Part shown: piece by piece, positions 38,693 through 45,974 of the stretch | How positions within the stretch are numbered: the stretch's first letter is position 1 | How the letters are laid out: every line of letters begins with the position of its first letter | Assembly (NCBI RefSeq): GCF_900104515.1 | Contig: NZ_FNJL01000037.1 | Span: forward strand, 1 to 45,974 | Length of the DNA stretch: 45,974 nucleotides | Source: Paracidovorax cattleyae | GTDB taxonomy: Bacteria > Pseudomonadota > Gammaproteobacteria > Burkholderiales > Burkholderiaceae_C | Direction: 5' to 3' | Notes under the pieces: model-generated | The model's input: only the letters and a program-made list of their open reading frames with translations | Database searches by the model: none | Told to the model about the DNA's origin: nothing | Translations under genes and position numbers: made by a program

Positions 38693-39865
38693 TTGAGTTC
38701 TTCCTCATCCCCTGAACCGAAATCCACTCCCGTCATACTGGTGGGGGTGGATTTCGGCCTTCCCCATTTCGATGCCGAGCTGGAAGAGCTGGGCCTGCTG
38801 GCGCAGACCGCGGGCCTTGCTCCCGTGGCCCGGCTGACCTGCAAGCGCAAGGCGCCCGATGCCGCACTGTTCGTCGGCAGCGGCAAGGCCGATGAAATCC
38901 GCATGCTCGCGCAGATGCACGGCGCGGTGGAGGTGCTCTTCGACCAGGCCCTCAGCCCCGCGCAGCAACGCAACCTCGAGAGGCATCTGGAGCTGCCGGT
39001 CACCGACCGCACCCTGCTCATCCTCGAGATCTTCGCGCAGCGCGCCCGGAGCCACGAGGGCAAGCTCCAGGTCGAACTGGCGCGACTGCAATACCTGAGC
39101 ACCCGCCTCGTCCGCCGCTGGTCCCACCTGGAGCGGCAACGTGGCGGCATCGGTGCGCGCGGCGGCCCTGGCGAAACGCAGATCGAGCTCGATCGCCGCA
39201 TGATCGACGACGCGATCAAGCGCACCCGCGAACGCCTGCAGAGGGTCAAGCGCCAGCGCGCCACCCAGCGGCGCCAGCGTGCCCGCCGGGACACCTTCAA
39301 CATCTCCCTGGTCGGCTACACCAATGCCGGCAAGTCGACGCTCTTCAACGCACTCGTGAAGGCGAGGGCCTATGCCGCAGACCAGCTGTTCGCCACGCTG
39401 GACACGACCACCCGCCAGCTGTACTTGACCGAGCTCGGCGGCACCGTGTCCCTGTCCGACACGGTGGGCTTCATCCGCGACCTGCCCCACGGTCTCATCG
39501 ATGCCTTCCAGGCCACCCTGCAGGAAGCTGTCGATGCCGACCTGCTCCTGCACGTCGTGGACGCGTCCAATCCCGATTTCCCCGAGCAGATCGCAGAGGT
39601 CGAGAAAGTGCTCGGCGAGATCGGTGCCGGCGAGATTTCGCAGGTTCTGGTCTTCAACAAGCTGGATGCCGTGCCCGCCGACCAGCAGCCGGTGGCCATG
39701 CAGGACACCTACGAATGGGACGGGCGCCAGTTGCCGAAACTGTTCGTCAGTGCCCGCACCGGGCAGGGGTTGCCTGAGCTGCGCAGCCAGTTGACCGCTT
39801 CGGTACTGGCCGCCCGCGAAAACCCCATGACCCCAGGCACCGATGCTGAATTTCCAGCGCATTGA
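38693..39865 (+). CDS. hflX: Ribosome-dissociating GTPase HflX
   Basis: 390 residues from TTG 38693. It binds 50S subunits and splits stalled or hibernating ribosomes. The N-terminal HflX domain has FVGSGKADEI and FDQALSPAQQRNLE. A helical part follows with the hallmark GGPGETQIELDRR. The GTPase domain starts at about 207 with GYTNAGKST; DTVGF and NKLD are the G3 and G4 motifs. The start is set by the family N-terminus; the hairpin upstream may restrain translation. Confidence 0.95.
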   Translation: MSSSSSPEPKSTPVILVGVDFGLPHFDAELEELGLLAQTAGLAPVARLTCKRKAPDAALFVGSGKADEIRMLAQMHGAVEVLFDQALSPAQQRNLERHLELPVTDRTLLILEIFAQRARSHEGKLQVELARLQYLSTRLVRRWSHLERQRGGIGARGGPGETQIELDRRMIDDAIKRTRERLQRVKRQRATQRRQRARRDTFNISLVGYTNAGKSTLFNALVKARAYAADQLFATLDTTTRQLYLTELGGTVSLSDTVGFIRDLPHGLIDAFQATLQEAVDADLLLHVVDASNPDFPEQIAEVEKVLGEIGAGEISQVLVFNKLDAVPADQQPVAMQDTYEWDGRQLPKLFVSARTGQGLPELRSQLTASVLAARENPMTPGTDAEFPAH

Positions 39866-39979
39866 GGCCAGTTGGGCACAATGCCGCGAGACCCATCTTC
39901 TCGAAAACCAGAGATCTATCGCATGAATCATCCTTTCAGAGCCTGGCGTCCGGCATCGCTGCCCGGGCGGATCCGGGGC

Positions 39980-41287
39980 ATGTTCAATCTGAATGATCCC
40001 CGCTGGGGCCGCGGCGATGACAAGGCTGATGGTGCGAACCGCCCGGATTCCGATCGTCCGAACCCTCCACCCGGGGGGAACCGGGGCCGGGATCCCCAGG
40101 GCCAGCCGCCCGACCTGGACGAACTGTGGCGCGACCTCAACCGCAAGCTCGGAGGCCTCTTCGGCGGGCGCAACGGCGGCGGGCGCGGTCCTGGCAACGG
40201 ATCGGGCGGTGGATTCCAGCCCGACATGAAGAATACCGGCGTGGGCGTGGGCCTGATCGCCGCGGTGGCCGTGCTGATCTGGCTCGGCTCCGGCTTCTTC
40301 ATCGTCCAGGAAGGGCAGCAGGCCGTCATCACCCAGTTCGGCAAGTACAAGACCACGGTCAACGCCGGCTTCAACTGGCGCCTGCCGTACCCCATCCAGC
40401 GGCATGAACTGGTGTTCGTCACCCAGATCCGCTCCGCCGACGTCGGCCGGGACAGCATCATCAAGAGCACCGGCCTGCGCGAGTCGGCCATGCTCACCGA
40501 AGACGAGAACATCGTCGAAATCAAGTTCGCCGTCCAGTATCGCCTGAACGACGCCCGGGCCTGGCTGTTCGAAAGCCGCAACCCCGGTGAAGCCGTGATT
40601 CAGGTGGCCGAGACGGCCGTGCGAGAGATCGTCGGCAAGATGCGCATGGATACCGCGCTGGCCGAGGAGCGCGACCAGATCGCCCCCCGCGTCCGCACCC
40701 TCATGCAGACCATCCTGGACCGCTACAAGATCGGCGTCGAGGTGGTCGGCATCAACCTGCAGCAGGGCGGCGTGCGCCCGCCCGAGCAGGTGCAGGCCGC
40801 GTTCGACGACGTACTGAAGGCCGGTCAGGAGCGCGAGCGCGCGAAGAACGAAGCCCAGGCCTACGCCAACGATGTGATCCCCCGTGCGGTCGGGTCTGCT
40901 TCCCGGCTCACCGAGGAAGCCGCTGCCTACAAGGCGCGGATCGTCGCCCAGGCGCAGGGCGATGCCCAGCGCTTCAGCTCCGTGCTCACCGAGTACCAGA
41001 AGGCGCCGCAGGTCACCCGTGACCGCATGTATCTCGAAGCCATGCAGCAGATTTACTCTAACGTCACCAAGGTGCTGGTGGACTCGCGCCAGGGCTCGAA
41101 CCTGCTCTACCTCCCGCTGGACAAGATCATGCAGAACGTCTCGCAGGGCGGCGCTGCGGCGGCAACCGCCCCGGAAGCTCCTCCGGCGTCGTCGTCGTCG
41201 TCCATACCTTCCAGTACCACCCAGGCATTTCCCATCGATTCCCGCGCGCGCGACACCAGCCGCACCCGGGACCGTGACGCCCGCTAG
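39980..41287 (+). CDS. hflK: FtsH protease modulator HflK
   Basis: 435 residues from ATG 39980 (MFNLNDPRWGRGDD), the usual family start; an ATG at 39923 would add 19 unconserved residues. A Gly/Pro/Arg-rich cytoplasmic head is followed by a membrane helix at about 88-110 and a periplasmic SPFH/band-7 domain (VQEGQQAVITQFGKY to VGINLQQGGVRPPEQVQ). A Ser/Ala-rich tail ends the protein. With HflC it forms the cage around FtsH and limits its proteolysis. Confidence 0.95.
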   Translation: MFNLNDPRWGRGDDKADGANRPDSDRPNPPPGGNRGRDPQGQPPDLDELWRDLNRKLGGLFGGRNGGGRGPGNGSGGGFQPDMKNTGVGVGLIAAVAVLIWLGSGFFIVQEGQQAVITQFGKYKTTVNAGFNWRLPYPIQRHELVFVTQIRSADVGRDSIIKSTGLRESAMLTEDENIVEIKFAVQYRLNDARAWLFESRNPGEAVIQVAETAVREIVGKMRMDTALAEERDQIAPRVRTLMQTILDRYKIGVEVVGINLQQGGVRPPEQVQAAFDDVLKAGQERERAKNEAQAYANDVIPRAVGSASRLTEEAAAYKARIVAQAQGDAQRFSSVLTEYQKAPQVTRDRMYLEAMQQIYSNVTKVLVDSRQGSNLLYLPLDKIMQNVSQGGAAAATAPEAPPASSSSSIPSSTTQAFPIDSRARDTSRTRDRDAR

Positions 41288-41305
41288 CCCGAGGGAGAGA
41301 CAGTC

Positions 41306-42205
41306 GTGAACAGAGTCGGATTCATCGTTTCCTCCCTGCTGGTGGTGCTTGCCCTGCTCAGCTCCACGTTGTTCGTCGTGGACCAGCGCCAGTTCGGCGT
41401 GGTCTACCAGCTCGGGCAGATCAAGGAAGTCATCACCGAGCCGGGCCTCAACTTCAAGCTGCCCCCGCCGTTCCAGAACGTGCGCTACATCGACAAGCGG
41501 CTGCTCACGCTCGACAGTACCGACACCGAGTCCATGCTGACTGCCGAGAAGCAGCGGGTGGTAATCGACTGGTACGTGCGCTGGCGCATTTCCGATCCTT
41601 CGGAATACATCCGCAATGTCGGCCTCGACGAGAATGCCGGCGCGCTGCAGCTCAACCGGGTCGTGCGCAACGCCTTCCAGGAAGAGATCAACCGCCGCAC
41701 CGTCAAGGAACTGCTGTCCGCGAAGCGCGATGCGCTCATGTCGGACGTGAAGAAGGAAGTCCTGGAGGTCGTCAAGGGCAGCAAGCCCTGGGGTGTGGAT
41801 GTCGTCGATGTCCGCATCACCCGCGTGGATTACGTCGAGGCCATCACCGAGTCGGTCTATCGCCGCATGGAAGCCGAACGCAAGCGCGTGGCGAACGAAC
41901 TCCGCTCCACCGGCGCAGCCGAAGGCGAGAAAATCCGCGCCGACGCCGACAGGCAGCGTGAGATCACCATCGCCAACGCCTACCGTGATGCCCAGAAGCT
42001 GAAGGGGGAGGGTGATGCCGAGGCTGCGCGCATCTATGCGGATGCGTTCGGGCGCGATGCGCAGTTTGCCCAGTTCTACCGGAGCCTCGAAGCCTACAAG
42101 TCGAGCTTCAGCAAGAAGAGCGACGTGGTGGTGGTTGATCCGTCATCCAGCGAATTCTTCAAGAACTTCCGCGGAAACGCGGCGTCCCCCGCTCCCCGCA
42201 ACTGA
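41306..42205 (+). CDS. hflC: FtsH protease modulator HflC
   Basis: 299 residues from GTG 41306 with GAGGGAGAG upstream, 18 bases after hflK. One N-terminal membrane helix (about 5-25) leads to the SPFH domain: FVVDQRQFGVVYQLGQIKEV, INRRTVKELLSAKRDALM and a long charged helix with EAERKRVANELRSTGAAEGE. It pairs with HflK to regulate FtsH. The small DUF2065 gene often found next in this group is absent. Confidence 0.96.
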   Translation: MNRVGFIVSSLLVVLALLSSTLFVVDQRQFGVVYQLGQIKEVITEPGLNFKLPPPFQNVRYIDKRLLTLDSTDTESMLTAEKQRVVIDWYVRWRISDPSEYIRNVGLDENAGALQLNRVVRNAFQEEINRRTVKELLSAKRDALMSDVKKEVLEVVKGSKPWGVDVVDVRITRVDYVEAITESVYRRMEAERKRVANELRSTGAAEGEKIRADADRQREITIANAYRDAQKLKGEGDAEAARIYADAFGRDAQFAQFYRSLEAYKSSFSKKSDVVVVDPSSSEFFKNFRGNAASPAPRN

Positions 42206-42265
42206 GTCATTCCGATCAGGAGGGCCGGCCGCTGCGTGCCAGTGCCTCCAGCTGCCCAGGCTGAC

Positions 42266-42292
42266 AAAAAACGGGCGATCCCATCGCCCCGT
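42266..42292 (-). terminator. Terminator-like hairpin facing the minus strand
   Basis: On the minus strand, ACGGGGCGAT and ATCGCCCGT form a stem with one bulge, loop GGG, followed by six T (complement of A 42266-42271). No minus-strand gene lies here. On the plus strand the hairpin has no T tract after it. Confidence 0.45.
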
Positions 42293-42350
42293 CACGCCTG
42301 CGCCGCACTCCGCGCGTCCTCTGCGAGACGGCCGTGCCGACAGTGACCGG

Positions 42351-42356
42351 TAGAAT
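42351..42356 (+). promoter_or_regulatory. Probable -10 element upstream of hisZ
   Basis: TAGAAT lies 27 bases before the hisZ start in the 178-base hflC-hisZ gap. No clear -35 was found. Confidence 0.4.
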
Positions 42357-42383
42357 TGCATTTTTAACAGACCCCCCCTTCCC

Positions 42384-43538
42384 ATGTCCGCTTGGGTCCT
42401 GCCGGATCACATTGCCGATGTCCTGCCTTCGGAGGCCCGGCACATCGAAGAACTGCGTCGAGGCCTCATCGACACTGCCCGGGGCTATGGCTATGAACTG
42501 GTCATGCCCCCGATGCTGGAGCACCTGGAATCCCTGCTGTCCGGAACGGGCGAGGCGCTGGACCTCCAGACATTCAAGCTGGTGGACCAGTTGTCCGGTC
42601 GCTCCATCGGCCTGCGTGCCGACATGACCCAGCAGGTCGCGCGGATCGACGCCCACCTGCTGAACCGCTCCGGTGTCACGCGCCTGTGCTACTGCGGCCC
42701 CGTGCTGCACACCCGGCCGGACCGTCCTCGCGCGACCCGCGAACCCCTGCAATTCGGAGCGGAAATCTATGGTCACTCCGGCATGGAGGCAGACCTGGAG
42801 TCCGTGCTGCTGGCACTCGACTGCCTGCATCTCGCGGGTGTCGAGGGCGTCAGCGTCGATCTGTCCGATGCCCGCATCGTCCGCACGCTGCTGGAACCCA
42901 TCGCCGCTGATGCCGCCACGGTCCGGAGAATCTACGCGGCACTCGCCGCCAAGGACGCCTCCGAGCTGTCGCAGGCGTCGGCCGGGCTGCCGTCCGATAC
43001 CCGGCATGCGCTGTCGGCCGTGCTGGAGCTCTATGGCGATGCCCGCGTCCTGGACGAGGCCCGGACCGCGCTCAGCGGCGTGGCCGGTGTCGAAGAGGTG
43101 CTCGCCAACCTGAAATCCATCGCCGCGCACCTCGAGGGCCGCGCGGTGTCGTTCGACCTCGCCGATCTCCGCGGCTATTCCTATTACAGCGGCGCCCGCT
43201 TCACCATCTACGCCCGCAACGCGACGGATGCGGTGGTGCGGGGAGGGCGCTATGACGAAGTGGGCGCAGCCTTCGGCAGGACCCGGCCTGCCGCGGGCTT
43301 CAGCCTCGATATCAAGCAGTTGGTCGGCATCGTGCCCCCGCGGACGCTGAAAGCGGCGATCAAGGCCCCCTGGGCTGCCACGCCGGACGCCCACCGCTTC
43401 ATTGCACAGCTCCGCAGCGCGGGCGAAACCGTGGTCTGCGTATTGCCGGGCCATGAAAGCGAAGTGCAGGAATTCCAGTGCGACCGTGAACTGGTGCTCG
43501 AGCAGGGACAGTGGGCGGTGCGGCCTCTTCCATATTGA
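42384..43538 (+). CDS. hisZ: ATP phosphoribosyltransferase regulatory subunit HisZ
   Basis: 384 residues, a HisRS paralogue without anticodon domain. It forms the hetero-octamer with short-form HisG that starts histidine synthesis. [36 protein letters not shown] and [16 protein letters not shown] correspond to the HisS catalytic core. The motif-2 Arg region is changed ([22 protein letters not shown]), as in HisZ. Its presence implies a short HisG elsewhere in the genome. The hflC-hisZ-purA order is typical of the group. Confidence 0.95.
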   Translation: MSAWVLPDHIADVLPSEARHIEELRRGLIDTARGYGYELVMPPMLEHLESLLSGTGEALDLQTFKLVDQLSGRSIGLRADMTQQVARIDAHLLNRSGVTRLCYCGPVLHTRPDRPRATREPLQFGAEIYGHSGMEADLESVLLALDCLHLAGVEGVSVDLSDARIVRTLLEPIAADAATVRRIYAALAAKDASELSQASAGLPSDTRHALSAVLELYGDARVLDEARTALSGVAGVEEVLANLKSIAAHLEGRAVSFDLADLRGYSYYSGARFTIYARNATDAVVRGGRYDEVGAAFGRTRPAAGFSLDIKQLVGIVPPRTLKAAIKAPWAATPDAHRFIAQLRSAGETVVCVLPGHESEVQEFQCDRELVLEQGQWAVRPLPY

Positions 43539-43541
43539 TGA

Positions 43542-44945
<1,404 letters not shown>

Positions 44946-44999
44946 GCGCGGTTCGGCACATCCGTTTTTCCTGAAAGCGCCCTCCGGAGCCCCCCACCC

Positions 45000-45524
45000 A
45001 TGTTGACTGAAGACGGCAAGCACCTCTATGTGAGCTACGACGAGTACCACGGCCTGACCGAAAAGCTGGCCCTGAAGGTGCACCAGTCCGGCTGGCAATT
45101 CGACACCATTCTTTGCCTGGCGCGTGGCGGGCTGCGGCCGGGCGACATCCTGAGCCGCATCTTCGACAAGCCGCTGGCCATCATGTCCACCAGTTCCTAC
45201 CGCGCAGAGGCCGGGACGGTGCAGGGCCATCTCGACATCGCGCGGTTCATCACCACGCCCAAGGGCGAAATTGCGGGTCGCGTGCTCCTCGTCGATGATC
45301 TGGCGGATTCCGGCCACACCTTGAACGCCGTCATCTCGCTCCTGAAGTCCAATTACGCTCCGATCACGGAACTGCGCAGCGCGGTCATCTGGACGAAGGC
45401 GATGTCCACCTTCACGCCCGACTACTCCGTGGAGTTCCTGCCCACCAATCCGTGGATCCATCAGCCGTTCGAGGGGTACGACCACCTCACTCCGGAAAAA
45501 TTGATGGAAAAATGGACGCTGTGA
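45000..45524 (+). CDS. Purine-type phosphoribosyltransferase
   Basis: 174 residues, 54 bases after purA. The PRPP-binding motif VLLVDDLADSGHTL is at 95-108 and the type I fold is clear (FDTILCLARGGLRPGDIL, the PPi loop). It resembles the bacterial xanthine/hypoxanthine phosphoribosyltransferase group, so purine salvage is likely given the purA neighbour, but the base specificity cannot be read from sequence. Confidence 0.88.
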   Translation: MLTEDGKHLYVSYDEYHGLTEKLALKVHQSGWQFDTILCLARGGLRPGDILSRIFDKPLAIMSTSSYRAEAGTVQGHLDIARFITTPKGEIAGRVLLVDDLADSGHTLNAVISLLKSNYAPITELRSAVIWTKAMSTFTPDYSVEFLPTNPWIHQPFEGYDHLTPEKLMEKWTL

Positions 45525-45537
45525 GCAAAAAACTGTG

Positions 45538-45543
45538 TACACT
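45538..45543 (+). promoter_or_regulatory. Upstream rRNA-type promoter (first of three)
   Basis: TACACT at 45538-45543 is followed by AGCGGGCTTCGCT, resembling the GGCTTCGCTGA seen after the next two -10 elements. The -35 is poor (TGGACG, spacing 19). It begins right after the phosphoribosyltransferase stop. Confidence 0.4.
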
Positions 45544-45638
45544 AGCGGGCTTCGCTACTGAAGATTGCTGTGAGTCCTGAGGGGTTTGCGGTGGATGTAG
45601 GTGGCGAGAGAGGTGGAAGAGAAAAGTTGTGCTGAGAG

Positions 45639-45668
45639 TTGCGCTGGTGATAAAAGCTGGTGTAGAAT
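45639..45668 (+). promoter_or_regulatory. rRNA-type promoter (second of three)
   Basis: TTGCGC (45639-45644), an 18-base spacer and TAGAAT (45663-45668). The -10 and the bases after it (TAGAATTCGAGGCTTCGCTGA) are almost the same as in the third promoter. Confidence 0.55.
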
Positions 45669-45759
45669 TCGAGGCTTCGCTGATCTGAGGTGCTGCAAGA
45701 GATTGCGGTGGTTGAGGTTGGTGGGTGGTTGGAAGCTGAAAGGCAAATAACCACAGAGT

Positions 45760-45789
45760 TTGACAGGACTTTAAAAAACCTGTTAGAAT
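45760..45789 (+). promoter_or_regulatory. rRNA-type promoter (third, strongest)
   Basis: A perfect TTGACA (45760-45765) with an 18-base spacer and TAGAAT (45784-45789), or TTAGAA with 17. An A-rich spacer and a GC-rich region soon after fit a strong, growth-rate-controlled rRNA promoter. Confidence 0.75.
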
Positions 45790-45974
45790 TCAAGGCTCCG
45801 CTGATTGCAGCGAGTCGAGAAGAAAAGAGAAAATCTGATCTTCTGGTTCCTTAAAAATATACAGCCGATAAGCGTGGGCGTTTGATGGCGAGTGCCAAGT
45901 TCTTCGGAACTAGTGCTTAGCACTACAAACGCTCATGAGAATAGAAGTGAAGTTCACTTCAATTCCGTTTTTAT
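45790..45974 (+). other. Structured leader of an rRNA operon (16S gene lies beyond the window)
   Basis: TGGTTCCTTAAAAAT (from 45844) may be a boxA-like antitermination site, and CAGCCGATAAGCGTGGGCG is a block I associate with betaproteobacterial pre-16S leaders. A ten-pair stem (45875-45884 with 45926-45935) encloses two hairpins: AGTTC-TTCG-GAACT (45898-45911) and AGTGC-TTA-GCACT (45912-45924). A further perfect palindrome, GAAGTGAA-G-TTCACTTC, is at 45944-45960. No 16S sequence is reached before the window ends. Confidence 0.65.

Overview
The window looks like a chromosomal segment of an Acidovorax-type betaproteobacterium (Comamonadaceae). Reasons: high GC, frequent GTG and TTG starts, -10 elements of the TACAAT/TAGAAT kind, an RpoD with a long Ala/Lys-rich N-terminus, HisZ upstream of PurA, and the ndk-rlmN-pilF-rodZ-ispG-hisS-yfgM-bamB-der-hfq-hflX-hflKC order known from this group. 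The assignment rests on recognition, not on a database search.

Layout. 1-323: the 3' end of an IS5-family element with its right end and a CTAA target site. 474-2456 (-): a visibly AT-richer P-loop ATPase with a HEPN-like C-terminus, probably acquired. 2734-3711 (-): ketopantoate reductase. 3850-7062 (+): an accessory island holding a glycine-rich membrane effector-like protein followed by four tandem paralogues of a small three-helix membrane protein. The first paralogue is fused to the effector frame and the fourth is cut off at the terminator of the next gene. 7038-9458 (-): PQQ dehydrogenase. 9604-14211 (-): rpoD and dnaG. 14462-15379 (+): EAL phosphodiesterase. 15388-22749 (-): an orphan TRAP binding protein, gamma-glutamyltransferase, PhoD-like phosphatase, GGDEF cyclase and quinone reductase.

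22891-28836 (+): surE-pcm-nlpD-rluD, then scpB-rluB. 28929-45524 (+): a long housekeeping block in which many genes overlap or nearly touch. It covers nucleotide supply (ndk, purA, a phosphoribosyltransferase), RNA modification (rlmN), cell shape and envelope (pilF-like, rodZ, yfgM, bamB), isoprenoids (ispG), translation and ribosome GTPases (hisS, der, hflX), RNA chaperoning (hfq), membrane proteolysis control (hflK, hflC) and histidine synthesis (hisZ). 45525-45974: three tandem rRNA-type promoters and a structured leader; the 16S gene would start just outside the window.

The most novel part is 3.9-7.0 kb. Its architecture fits a pore-forming antibacterial effector with an expanding, recombining family of membrane immunity proteins. 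The ATPase-HEPN protein beside the IS element is a second candidate defence gene. Function in both cases is inference; the repeats, fusion, truncation and motifs are directly visible.
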